Positions 37,214 to 45,831 of a stretch of DNA of 48,224 nucleotides are shown piece by piece. Positions within the stretch are counted from its first letter, which is position 1. Each line of letters opens with the position of its first letter. The translations under genes and the position numbers were made by a program. The notes under the pieces were generated by a model that was not told where the DNA came from, ran no database searches, and saw only the letters and a list, made by a program, of their open reading frames with translations. This DNA comes from Pseudobutyrivibrio xylanivorans. GTDB taxonomy: Bacteria; Bacillota; Clostridia; Lachnospirales; Lachnospiraceae. The DNA lies in the NCBI RefSeq assembly GCF_008935055.1, contig NZ_CP043029.1, forward strand, positions 4,763 through 52,986, read 5' to 3'.

Positions 37214-37317
37214 ATCTTACTACCTTATACATTTATTACGAGCATTTCACCATTCAGGCATAAAATCAGCCCATGGTAACCTCTACCAAGAATACCATAG
37301 GCCATATATTTCTTATA

Positions 37318-38846
37318 TTATTTCCACTTATAATCCTCAGAAACCTTAACTATAACAACCCCATTTTTTTCAATAATGGAGCCTTCCTCTGGATAAGCAG
37401 GCATTGTATCCAATATACCCGAGTTATATATTGCTAGATAAGTATCGTTATCAACTATTTCCAGATTGATGCCAATATCATCCACCAAACCTATATATGA
37501 CTTGTGAACCATATCCGGTTTTGTCATCATGGTACCAAACTTTGCAAAAGCATCAGCTCTGCCGTATAGCTCATTCTTTTTAAACATAACATTGGCACCT
37601 ATATTGCCAAAGAATGCGTATTCATATTCATCGGAGATGAGCTGACTATCAGCAATATCACCCACAATATTGTTCATAATAGAGTATGAGCTCGTGCTTC
37701 CCTGAGCCAAAGCATCAATATCTGTTCCAACTGCATAGATATTTCCATATAAAAGTATCGCACCCAAGATTCCACAAAGATACTTCTTGTTCAATCCAAT
37801 ACTTTCCATGAAACAAAGCAATAAAGGCAGCACCAATGTCATTGGCATACTCATTTGCATAAGTATTGCTTGTGTACTTGGTGCCAGCACAACAGCAATG
37901 TTCGCTCCGACTGGCAAACACAAAAACAGCAATATATAAAAAACAAGATTCTTAGGGTTCTTATATAATCTCTTTACACCTGCAAAAATAAAAAGTCCAA
38001 AGACTACCAACGTCACAACAACCCTAATTGGAGCAAAAACGTAATTCCCCGATGGAAATAAAAATAGCTAATCCAAGACCTGTAAATTAATGTCAGTGAA
38101 TGTGGCAATCCTGCAATTATTCCAAAGACAGAAACCGAATCCGCGCCATTGTAGTCCGAAGCTGTTATGTGCCTTGCAAGCATACAAACAGTCCATGCGA
38201 TTTTATAAAGCACACACGAAACTATAAAAACAACAATGGTCTTGATGAACAAACTGCTGCATTTCCTATTCTCTTCAGAATAGATCAACTTCATCATATA
38301 GAGGATTACCAAAACAAAAAAACACCCCAAATTCACCTGATATATTCCGATGCTAACAACCATCAATGCAATCGATGCACCGGTATACATGAATATATCT
38401 TTTTTCTCGCCTACCTCTTTAGTCAAAAACCATGCAGCTAAAACTGAAGTCAAAATTCCAAAGCAATAATTTAACGATGTAAATCTGTATGCCAGTAAGC
38501 AACACATTGTAACGCAGCAGGAAATCAACATTGTATAAATATAGCTAGTGACCTTCCTGCTCTCCTCAAACATCGAAATAGCAATATATACTGCAAACAC
38601 AATAAATAATAGTGCCACAAGCGAAGAAAATGGTTCTGCACCATATCCACCTCTGAACTTATCCAAAAACAGAAGCATCCATCTTCCAGAGCCTAGCTCG
38701 ATATTTCCAGACTGGTAAAATGATGATGCCCACAAGCCATCCACCGAATTAGTCAATCCTTTTGCAATCATAGGCAGATAACACAGCACCGAAAGAATCC
38801 ATGTTACAAAAACCGGCTTAGCCGCTTCCCTAATTTTATTCTCCAT
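37318..38846 (-). pseudogene. GtrII-like polytopic glucosyltransferase-type membrane protein, one frameshift
   Basis: Two frames give one protein of about 509 residues. The first (ATG 38846) begins KIREAAKPVFVTWILSVLCY and has an external loop with GLWASSFYQSGNIELGSGRW, which resembles the GRW motif of GtrII-type (Glucos_trans_II) transferases, then many helices. The second runs through further helices to a soluble C-terminus (AYPEEGSIIEKNGVVIVKV). They meet at the A5 run 38060-38064; one more base restores SWISYFLFPSGNYVFAPIRV. Such enzymes transfer a sugar from undecaprenyl phosphate to a glycan on the outer face, so they need a GtrB partner; the only one in the window is at 21908-22855. 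The start is chosen over TTG 38855 because ATG follows a GGGAATTG site. Confidence 0.7.
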
Positions 38847-38859
38847 AACGCTCAATTCC

Positions 38860-40064
38860 CTATGCCTGATATATCTTCATAATCTTTTCCAGATACTCAT
38901 CAATAGTGTCAAAGCTCAGTTCCTTGCATGCTACATGCATAACCTTTGCCTTGGCATCATCCTGCCAAATTGTATGTATAGCATTGCAAAGCTGATCTAC
39001 ATCACCGCTCTCATAAAGAAGACCTGTCTCTCCGACTTTGATAAGCTCAGGGATACCGCCAATATTAGCACCAATTACAGGTGTACCGTACATCTGCGAT
39101 TCCATTACGGAGAATGGGCAATTTTCGTACCATTCAGATGAGTAAACTGACATCTTCGCCTTGCGGATAAGATTAGCCAAATCGTCGCCACTCTGGAAAC
39201 CAACATTTTTAATATTGTCGATTCCCTTAAGCAAATCCTCAAGTGGCCCTTTTCCAGCAAAAATGAAATTTACCTCTGGCATTCTCTTTGCAGCCTCAAT
39301 AAGAGTACGGATACCCTTTTCCTCAGAGTATCTGCCAAAATAGAGCACGTAATCCTCTTTCTCAGCCTCTACCCAAGGAATAGCTTCTATAAAATTATGA
39401 ATTGCGATTGTCTTCTTAGCAAATAATGGATTGCTATCCAACTTACTCTTCATAAATTTACTGCAGCAAATAAACGCATCAATGTACTTGTATGTTCCCT
39501 TTAGCTTCCAGAAAGTAGCCTCAAGCGTACCGATAAAACTCTTTGCTGTGCTACCGTGAATACATTTTCCCTTTGTGCAGTTCATAAAATGACCGTTCAA
39601 ACATTTCTCACAGTTTTCGTGTGTGTTTGGATTGTTGCACATGTGGTTTGGGCAAACCAGCTGATAATCATGAGCAGTAAACACAATTTTACATGCATTT
39701 CCTGTCTGTTTTCTCCATTTAACGATTTCAAGAATCATCGATGGTGTAAGCTGATAGTTGAAGTTGTTGAGATGCACAACATCTGACTTAAAATCATCAA
39801 GCACCAAGCGAATCTTCTGACGCGCTTCCTTGGAGTATATTGTCTTGAGTGGATATGTCATCTTCTCCAGCTTGTTAGCATCATGAAAATCCATATCTGA
39901 TGTGTAGGCATTTACTGCATTCCCCACACAGCGTCCCTCGTGTTCCATACCAAAATACTGAACCTCATGTCCCTTTGCCATGAGCGCTTCACCGAGTTTA
40001 AAAATATAAGTTTCAGAACCCCATTAGGATAAAGAAACTTATTTACCATAAGTACTCTCATCAT
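38860..40064 (-). pseudogene. Glycosyltransferase family 4 protein, second copy, one-base deletion near the start
   Basis: From about residue 27 on, the protein nearly repeats the GT4 at 17051-18256, including the cysteine-rich insertion (CPNHMCNNPNTHENCEKC) and donor site ENCPFSVMESQMYGT. The first 14 residues (VLMVNKFLYPNG) are in another frame. The shift lies at the C4 run 40019-40022; the intact copy has C5 at the same place, so the missing base is directly visible. ATG ATG at 40064 and 40061 follow GGGAGAGA. Third positions differ at many codons, so this is an old duplication or separate import, not a recent copy. Because only the extreme 5' end is affected, a sequencing error or a very recent loss is likely. 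Confidence 0.85.
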
Positions 40065-40120
40065 TCTCTCCCAAATTAACTGTTTTGTAATATATAGTGC
40101 CCCAATTGGCATCTTGCGAA

Positions 40121-40150
40121 ATTATACATCATTTAGATATGGGCCTTCAA
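40121..40150 (-). promoter_or_regulatory. Promoter of the leftward GT4/GtrII/acyltransferase operon
   Basis: Minus strand TTGAAG (40150-40145), 18-base spacer, TATAAT (40126-40121), about 57 bases before the GT4 start. It is back to back with the plus-strand promoter at 40173-40200, so one regulator could control both operons. Confidence 0.55.
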
Positions 40151-40172
40151 CCATTTCCACAATATTAGCTGT

Positions 40173-40200
40173 TTGCCTCAAAGACATCAAATGATATAAT
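40173..40200 (+). promoter_or_regulatory. Promoter of the rightward ligase/GT2/GT14 operon
   Basis: TTGCCT (40173-40178), 16-base spacer, TATAAT (40195-40200), 22 bases before the start codon, with a TAGGAG ribosome binding site in between. The -10 is perfect and the -35 is weak. Confidence 0.55.
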
Positions 40201-40222
40201 GAGTTGCGAATAGGAGTTTTTT

Positions 40223-41605
40223 ATGATTGGATTAACAATTTTATGCACATTTTCATTAGCACTTTTGATTGCTAATATTTACTGTTTTAAAACTAAAAAA
40301 TATTTGAATCTCTTCATACCATGCATGCTTTTCTTGCCTGAGTACTACGGAATAGAGATTAATAATTCTCTTCCTCTTCTTACTGTCAGCAGAATGATGT
40401 TTTTGGTATTTTTCGTCTACGCTTGTATTAATCGCAGAAAGAGTATTAATCTCAAGGAAATTGATTTAAAGGATTTGCCAAAACCGTACTATTGTCTAGC
40501 AGGTTATTTCATCTTACGAATTGTTTCAAATCTTTATTACATCACAACCTACGGACAGGCTGCAAAAACAATCTTCCTTATTATATTTGAACAGCTCTTA
40601 CTTTTGGTTTCAGTATATATGCTCGCTCCAACTAAGGAGGAAGTGCATGCTCTAATCAAAGCTATTGTACGAGGTGCTACTGTTATGTTCATCTTGGGAA
40701 TTTTTGAAAGCTTCACTGCCATCCGCCTCGCAGATGCACTTTACACGATTTCCCGTCATGTAATGAATGAGCATTACATCCGTCTCGGACTGCTCAGAGC
40801 AACAGTCACCTTAGGCATGCCAGGCGTCTACGCTAATATGTGCATACTTATGCTCCCACTTATCATTTATTTGTACAGAACATCTTATCAGAAGCGCTAC
40901 ATTGCTATCGCTTTGTTAGATGTTTTTGCTGTCATCCATGCAGGCTCACGTTCAGATATTTTATATTTGTTTATCATTCCTGTGATGTACTTAGTTTATG
41001 TACTACGCACAAAGGCTGAAAGATTGGAATTCACAAAGAACCTTTTTATTATTGTAGCAAGCCTTGCAGTTATCATCACTGTATTAAGCGCTACGAATCC
41101 ATATTTCAAGTATTACTATGTGGGAACAGGAAAATCTGTCCTAAATGAAATTGGTTTCAATTTCGATTTATCTGAAGACTCTCCTGATGATTCAATCGGT
41201 TATGGATCAAACGCCAAGAGTGGCAGTTTCTCTCGAACAATGCAGTTTAGCGGAATCCTTTATGCAGCACGGATTAATCCTGTTTTCGGTCTAGGTTCAG
41301 GTGCCCAAACAAGAGGTGATGTTCAATATTATTGGGACAACAATTGGCGCCCTATTAAAACCTATGACCTTGGCGTTGTTGAAATCTTCTGTAACGAAGG
41401 ACTCTTGGGCACTTTAGGATTGACATTAATGCTTTTCTACCTGGTGCTTGTATCAAAAGGCAATCGTTCTCTAACTATCCTTTGCCCGATTTATTTACTT
41501 ACCACACTAAACACCGGTAATTTGTATGCATACCTGCTTCTATACGTTGTAATGGCATATTACAAGTGCTCTCCTGAATGTGAAACAACATTTGAGAATT
41601 CATAA
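40223..41605 (+). CDS. O-antigen ligase/polymerase-like membrane protein, intact
   Basis: The 460-residue protein has about eleven hydrophobic helices. A large external loop with SIGYGSNAKSGSFSRTMQFSG and FGLGSGAQTRGDVQYYW falls where the Wzy_C/WaaL loop lies, and HAGSRSDILYL precedes it, as in the O-antigen ligase family. It would join or transfer polyprenyl-linked glycan outside the membrane. ATG 40223 has TAGGAG six bases upstream. It leads a rightward operon with two transferases. The polymerase of the left operon (5262-6537) is frameshifted as read, so this may be the working one. Confidence 0.83.
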   Translation: MIGLTILCTFSLALLIANIYCFKTKKYLNLFIPCMLFLPEYYGIEINNSLPLLTVSRMMFLVFFVYACINRRKSINLKEIDLKDLPKPYYCLAGYFILRIVSNLYYITTYGQAAKTIFLIIFEQLLLLVSVYMLAPTKEEVHALIKAIVRGATVMFILGIFESFTAIRLADALYTISRHVMNEHYIRLGLLRATVTLGMPGVYANMCILMLPLIIYLYRTSYQKRYIAIALLDVFAVIHAGSRSDILYLFIIPVMYLVYVLRTKAERLEFTKNLFIIVASLAVIITVLSATNPYFKYYYVGTGKSVLNEIGFNFDLSEDSPDDSIGYGSNAKSGSFSRTMQFSGILYAARINPVFGLGSGAQTRGDVQYYWDNNWRPIKTYDLGVVEIFCNEGLLGTLGLTLMLFYLVLVSKGNRSLTILCPIYLLTTLNTGNLYAYLLLYVVMAYYKCSPECETTFENS

Positions 41606-41645
41606 TTGGAAGCACTTTTTTCGTTCCCAAGCAAAGGTGATAATA

Positions 41646-42596
41646 ATGAGTAATATTGATATTTCTGTAATTATTCCAGTATTCAATCAGGAACATTGCA
41701 TTCAAAAATGCATAGACAGTGTTTTAAGCCAAGAGCATGTAACTTTTGAAATTATAATTATCGATGATGGCAGTACCGATGACACGCTCAACGTCTGCAA
41801 TCATTATGCTTCCATTCATCCTAATATCAAAGTAATTCATCAAGAAAACGCAGGGCTAGCTTCTGCTCGCAATACTGGATTAGATAACGCTATTGGTGAG
41901 TACATCACTTTCCTTGATAGTGATGATTATCTCTCCCCAAATGCATTCCACAAAATGTTAAAAGCCATATCTTACAACTCAGTTGACGTAGTGATTGGTG
42001 AATATGATGTTATCTCCACCGATGGGAATTTGCTTGGTATCGGTAAGATTCCTTCTCAATTCACCAAGAGAATTATAAGTCCTGAAACATTTTGGGCGCT
42101 TAACAGTATAAAAGACTGTAACTTTCTCTTCACTGTTGTTTGGGGTAAGCTTTTCAGCAAAAGCATATGGGAGCATCTCCGTTTCAAAGACGGAATTCGC
42201 TTCGCAGAAGATGAATATCTGTTACCAGAATTAATCTCGTGTTGTAATTCATTTTATCTACTTGACGATGTTGTTTACAATCAAATCCTCTCTGATGAAA
42301 GTTTATCACGAAGCTCTTTTAATTATAACAAACTCAATTCTCCCGACTCCAAACTATTAACTTGCAATCATCTTATAAAACACGCCTACTATGAATATGC
42401 TATAGAGAAATGGAGTATTGCTGTCGGAGAAATACTATTGATGACTAAATTAGCAAATGATACTGAAACCCATAGCAGGGTGATGAAGCTCTATAATACC
42501 TCAGTTCAATTAGGAAACGACCTCTTTAAATATATGGATTTGAAGAAGAAAATTAAATTTCTTGGATATCGCATCATTTATCCATTTTACAGATAG
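41646..42596 (+). CDS. Family 2 glycosyltransferase
   Basis: The 316-residue protein begins NIDISVIIPVFNQEHCIQKC, then IIDDGSTDDTLNVC, ENAGLASARNTGLDNA and FLDSDDYLSPNAF, the full set of GT-A fold motifs with the DxD-like metal site. The open frame reaches 22 codons further upstream into the ligase gene, but ATG 41646-41648, preceded by AAAGGTGATAATA, fits the family N-terminus. It has no membrane helices, so it should work at the cytoplasmic face on the lipid-linked intermediate. It is followed after 46 bases by the GT14-like gene. The sugar specificity is not readable. Confidence 0.9.
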   Translation: MSNIDISVIIPVFNQEHCIQKCIDSVLSQEHVTFEIIIIDDGSTDDTLNVCNHYASIHPNIKVIHQENAGLASARNTGLDNAIGEYITFLDSDDYLSPNAFHKMLKAISYNSVDVVIGEYDVISTDGNLLGIGKIPSQFTKRIISPETFWALNSIKDCNFLFTVVWGKLFSKSIWEHLRFKDGIRFAEDEYLLPELISCCNSFYLLDDVVYNQILSDESLSRSSFNYNKLNSPDSKLLTCNHLIKHAYYEYAIEKWSIAVGEILLMTKLANDTETHSRVMKLYNTSVQLGNDLFKYMDLKKKIKFLGYRIIYPFYR

Positions 42597-42642
42597 TAAT
42601 ACTTTTTACTTTTAAATGAAATGATGGACCTCGGAGACTACA

Positions 42643-43494
42643 ATGGGAAAACACGCCTACTTAATAATTGCACACAACAGCTGGAAACAGCTCCAGTTTT
42701 TAATTAATACACTGAACGATTCGCGCAACGATTTCTTTCTATTGATTGATAAAAAATCAACAGATTTTAATGAGGCATCGTTCATAAATGGCTGCTGCAA
42801 TGCATCACTTACTATCGTTGAACCAGTAAGCATCTTTTGGGGCGACTATTCACAAATCAAGGCAGAGCTTGCCCTTCTTGAAGCAGCAACACATAAAGAC
42901 CACTATGATTACTATCATCTTATATCCGGTGTTGATATGCCACTCAAGTCTCAGGACGAAATTCATGATTTCTTTGACGTAAATCAAGGGCGGGAATTCA
43001 TAGATTTTGATGCACATGGCGGTGCAGAAATTGCTTACGAAAGAATGCGATACTATTATCTTTTACAGACTCACATTGGAAGGAAACGCCATACTTGTCT
43101 CAAGATTTTTAGAGATACTATTCTGCTCTTTCAAAAAATATTGAGTATCGACCGTGCTCGTGATATAAAGCAATATCTTGAAAAAGGTTCCAACTGGTTT
43201 AGCATTACCGATGATTTTGCTAGATACATAGTCGCTCATTCTGAATTTATTGAAGAATATTTCAAAATGACATACTGCGCAGATGAGGTTTTCGTACAGA
43301 CAATGCTCAATATGTCACCTTACAAAGATAATTGGTATGGCTTTAAGAATAAAGACATTCAATACCAGAACCACAGATACGTGGATTGGGGCAGAGGCAA
43401 GCCCTACACTTTTTCCAAGGACGAGTATCCAACGCTTTGCAAAAGCCCTTATATGTTTGCAAGAAAGTTCTCAGAAGATATTATTTCTAGCTAA
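42643..43494 (+). CDS. Core-2/I-branching (GT14)-like glycosyltransferase
   Basis: The 283-residue protein opens KHAYLIIAHNSWKQLQFLIN and continues NDFFLLIDKKSTDF, IFWGDYSQIKAELALLEAA, YYHLISGVDMPLKSQDEI, and later SNWFSITDDFARYIV and CADEVFVQTML. These match the bacterial GT14-like (branch-type beta-1,6-N-acetylglucosaminyltransferase) family, with the SG.D.PL catalytic block. It may add a branch to the repeat unit. A CGGAG site precedes ATG 42643. It ends the rightward operon and is followed within 10 bases by a hairpin shared with the convergent toxin gene. Confidence 0.87.
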   Translation: MGKHAYLIIAHNSWKQLQFLINTLNDSRNDFFLLIDKKSTDFNEASFINGCCNASLTIVEPVSIFWGDYSQIKAELALLEAATHKDHYDYYHLISGVDMPLKSQDEIHDFFDVNQGREFIDFDAHGGAEIAYERMRYYYLLQTHIGRKRHTCLKIFRDTILLFQKILSIDRARDIKQYLEKGSNWFSITDDFARYIVAHSEFIEEYFKMTYCADEVFVQTMLNMSPYKDNWYGFKNKDIQYQNHRYVDWGRGKPYTFSKDEYPTLCKSPYMFARKFSEDIISS

Positions 43495-43501
43495 ATCAAG
43501 T

Positions 43502-43523
43502 GGGGTGTCCTTTCGGACACCCC
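43502..43523. terminator. Hairpin between convergent genes (shared terminator)
   Basis: GGGGTGTCC (43502-43510) pairs perfectly with GGACACCCC (43515-43523) over the loop TTTC. It overlaps the stop codon of the leftward toxin gene and lies 8 bases after the stop of the rightward GT14 gene. There is no T tract on either side, so termination may be moderate. Confidence 0.55.
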
Positions 43524-43819
43524 TATACATAATCCACAATTGCTTTTATCAAATTAACAACCTGTATCAACTTGCCAAGATTCATACGACCCATCTTGGT
43601 ATATCCTCTTGTCTCTACATCTATTTGCTTCACTGAGTCACAGCATACAAAGGCTTTTTCACCATCCAATTCAATCTCCTGGCAGAAGGCCGTTCCAAAA
43701 TCCTGCTTATAGACTGGGCAGAGAATAGCTTTACCTGATTCGTTATAATAATTCTTGCTGACTACGAGAGCCAGCATATCTTCCCCTGTAATCTGTATTA
43801 TATCTCCCTGTTCTACCAT
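43523..43819 (-). CDS. PemK/MazF-like toxin
   Basis: About 98 residues from ATG 43819-43817. The start VEQGDIIQITGED followed by MLALVVSKNYYNESGKAILCPVYKQ matches the PemK/MazF fold, in which a GDI.. strand leads and the toxin cuts RNA; the usual Arg of the RPALVVS motif is absent (DMLALVVS here), so activity is uncertain. The start overlaps the stop of the XRE gene (ATGGTAG), which implies coupled translation. A GGGAGAGAG site lies upstream. The nine extra residues of the longer open frame are not used in this call. It is the last gene of the small accessory cluster. Confidence 0.75.
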   Translation of the reverse strand: MVEQGDIIQITGEDMLALVVSKNYYNESGKAILCPVYKQDFGTAFCQEIELDGEKAFVCCDSVKQIDVETRGYTKMGRMNLGKLIQVVNLIKAIVDYV

Positions 43820-44277
43820 AACTCTCTCCCAACAGCCCCACCACACTCAAACTCCACTGATGAAGCGAGTGGTCGTCCTGTGCTTTCTACATATTCCTCC
43901 AATGGTTTACGAGCAAATCTGAATCCTGATGCTAATAATTCCTTAATCTGTTCTTCCTCCAAGGAATCCAGTAGACTCATATCTAGTACCTTTCCTTTAC
44001 TAAGATACGAAGCATAATCCAGCAGCACTTTTGCTCTCTGACGCTTCTCCTCAATATCTGGCTCATAGAAGTCGACTGCTCCGACATTGAAATAATCACC
44101 CAACTGCTCCAACATCCTATAGTTTGGCGCAGTCTTCCCATTGACCCAGTCGCAAAAGGTGGTGTACTTCACCCCAAGATCATCACTCACCTGACGGCGG
44201 GTCTTTTTTTCTGTCTTAAGAAGTATTTTTATATTTTTTGAGATTTGGACTCTAAGGTCCTGCGATTGTTGTTGCAT
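43813..44277 (-). CDS. XRE-family helix-turn-helix protein, probable antitoxin
   Basis: The 154-residue protein has a helix-turn-helix of the XRE type at about residues 12-70 (ISKNIKILLKTEKKTRRQ, then VKYTTFCDWVNGKTAPNY, with the WVNGKT recognition element). A C-terminal part of about 80 residues (LDYASYLSKGKVLDMSLLD, then KELLASGFRFARKPLEEY) may bind the toxin. It overlaps the toxin start by 7 bases. Most MazF/PemK partners are AbrB- or RHH-type; an XRE partner of this length is less usual. GGAG lies nine bases upstream of ATG 44277. It likely binds DNA at its own promoter. Confidence 0.75.
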   Translation of the reverse strand: MQQQSQDLRVQISKNIKILLKTEKKTRRQVSDDLGVKYTTFCDWVNGKTAPNYRMLEQLGDYFNVGAVDFYEPDIEEKRQRAKVLLDYASYLSKGKVLDMSLLDSLEEEQIKELLASGFRFARKPLEEYVESTGRPLASSVEFECGGAVGRELW

Positions 44278-44296
44278 GTAAGATACTCCAAAATAT

Positions 44297-44680
44297 TTAT
44301 AGCATCGCCTTCATATCTTCAACTGAAATACCAGCTCGCTTTGCTGCTTCAGATATATCTAAAAGGCCGTCTTTTACAAGGGCTGCTAGTGTCTCTATCT
44401 TTCCTTCATTTCTCGCATCATCCTTCATAGATTGAAGAGCATAGCACATATCGGTATTCTCCTTATCCTCGTTAATTGGTATATCCCCTTTAGCGAACTG
44501 GTTAACAGCTACAACCTTCTTAAAAGCTGCTTCAAAAACTGCATTTTCTTTTGAATCTAATTCTTGAAGATTTTCCGGCTTAACAACCTCCAGACCTCTA
44601 AACAATCCATTATTAATTGTATCTGCAAAATATGCTGGATTATCCATAATATTGCAGCTCATAACATCTGATTTTCCCAT
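44297..44680 (-). CDS. Shrunken Rpn-like protein lacking the nuclease core
   Basis: The 127-residue protein starts MGKSDVMSCNIMDNPAYFAD and continues NGLFRGLEVVKPENLQEL, like the first 45 residues of Rpn-family PD-(D/E)XK nucleases of Lachnospiraceae. It ends with the family's usual tail, ARNEGKIETLAALVKDGL and ISEAAKRAGISVEDMKAML. The roughly 150-200 residues that normally hold the nuclease motif are absent, although the frame is open, so an internal in-frame deletion is likely. It may be inert, or act as a regulator or decoy of a full-length Rpn protein elsewhere. CGGAG lies upstream of ATG 44680. Confidence 0.65.
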   Translation of the reverse strand: MGKSDVMSCNIMDNPAYFADTINNGLFRGLEVVKPENLQELDSKENAVFEAAFKKVVAVNQFAKGDIPINEDKENTDMCYALQSMKDDARNEGKIETLAALVKDGLLDISEAAKRAGISVEDMKAML

Positions 44681-44701
44681 TTATAACTCCGTGTAACTTA
44701 T

Positions 44702-45196
44702 TTAATTCATATCTCTGTATAAAATATATTCATTTATTAAAGAATTTATATAATCCTCATCTTTGGATTTAAGCAGTGCCACTGCCTCTGTTATTCTTCC
44801 AGAATTTATAAGCCAATCAAATGTTTCATTTAATTCAGCAGCACCTTCTATAAAACCTTCATAAAATGCCTCACCATACATAGTTGCTGTTGCAATACAT
44901 CGCACATCTTTTACATTTGGATAATATTTGTAGTAAATGATAGAATCGCTGGCCTTCATTCCAGCACTGTAAAGCAATGTTTCTTCTACCTTTTTTAGAA
45001 AATATTCTAAGCCTTGTATTTCTATCTTGGAGTACCCCTCAATCTCACTCCATTCATATGCCGGCAACAAACACTCCGCATATTTTTTTACATTATAATT
45101 AGAACACTCAAAAAATGTTTTTATAGAACCATCGCTTTGCATTTCTGTATAACTTACAACTGTATTATCGAACAATTCACAAAATCTATATTTCAT
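44702..45196 (-). CDS. Hypothetical protein, 164 residues
   Basis: I do not recognise the family. The protein is soluble, acidic and aromatic-rich, with the first half probably a beta/alpha domain (ELFDNTVVSYTEMQSDG, then YSKIEIQGLEYFLKKVEETL) and the last third helical (GAAELNETFDWLINSGRITE). It is co-directional with the genes on either side and separated from the Rpn-like gene by only 21 bases, so it shares their transcript. AAGGAT lies upstream of ATG 45196. Confidence 0.6.
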   Translation of the reverse strand: MKYRFCELFDNTVVSYTEMQSDGSIKTFFECSNYNVKKYAECLLPAYEWSEIEGYSKIEIQGLEYFLKKVEETLLYSAGMKASDSIIYYKYYPNVKDVRCIATATMYGEAFYEGFIEGAAELNETFDWLINSGRITEAVALLKSKDEDYINSLINEYILYRDMN

Positions 45197-45215
45197 TTGT
45201 ATTTATCCTTCACGC

Positions 45216-45783
45216 CTACGCACACTCCTGCACTAACCCAAAATGATTATAAACTGCTTCCCAAAATTCAGGTGTAAGACGTTCCTTTGGGCAACTTAGG
45301 AGTGTGAGCTTGCCTGTTTGTTTACTGATATCAATGTAGGTGACCATCTTTTCAATGATGTCCATACCGATAAGAACACTACTTGTTCTATCATAATTAA
45401 TGTATATACTATCAACTGACAGTGGCACATCCCCCAGCTTAAATCCTTTAACACTGTGCTTAAATTTTTAATGCCTTACAGTGCATTTTCTGCCTATATG
45501 TTTCAACCTTTTCATGTTTAGATCCAGCGGTCTCAACACCATAACTTCTTATCGCTGGTACATTGTTGACAATATCATTCCTTTTTAGTAAATAGCATTC
45601 CCAAGGAGATTTGGTTAATCTTCGCAGCGGAATAGTGCTTATCGCACACCCTGTATCAATCTTCACTGGAATTCTTCTAAAATGTATTTTCACGTTATCC
45701 AATACAAAATCAGCACTACAAGAAAACGAGCCCCCTCCTTTTGCATGACTTTGCATTTCAATTTCTATAAAGTTTTTACTCAT
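45216..45783 (-). pseudogene. Retropepsin-like aspartic protease domain protein, one frameshift
   Basis: From ATG 45783-45781 the first frame runs to VKIDTGCAISTIPLRRL (Asp43-Thr44-Gly45), the DTG active-site loop of retropepsins, and stops at 45460. A second frame from there to 45216 has SVDSIYINYDRTSSVLIGMDIIEKM, the ILG-x-D strand pattern that follows in such domains. The frames join at the T5 run 45465-45469: removing one base gives KALKFKHSVKGFKLGDVPLS. Restored length is about 188 residues. A single retropepsin domain would need to dimerise to be active. Bacterial cases are few and poorly described. The family call rests on the DTG motif plus fold pattern. Confidence 0.65.
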
Positions 45784-45831
45784 CAAACACTACATCCTCC
45801 TCAAATTCCCAAGGAGAATGAAAAATCGGTG

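Noticed and set aside
38100..38441. Plus-strand 113-residue open frame
   Set aside because: It is antisense to the GtrII-like gene, whose helices and motifs explain the sequence better.
43283..43636. Plus-strand 117-residue open frame across the end of the GT14 gene
   Set aside because: It overlaps the GT14 gene in another frame and runs into the toxin gene antisense; no ribosome binding site.
1065..45469. Homopolymer tracts as classical phase-variation switches
   Set aside because: The tracts are only 4-7 bases, whereas switching tracts are usually 8 or more. I kept this as one option in a finding but not as a called feature.
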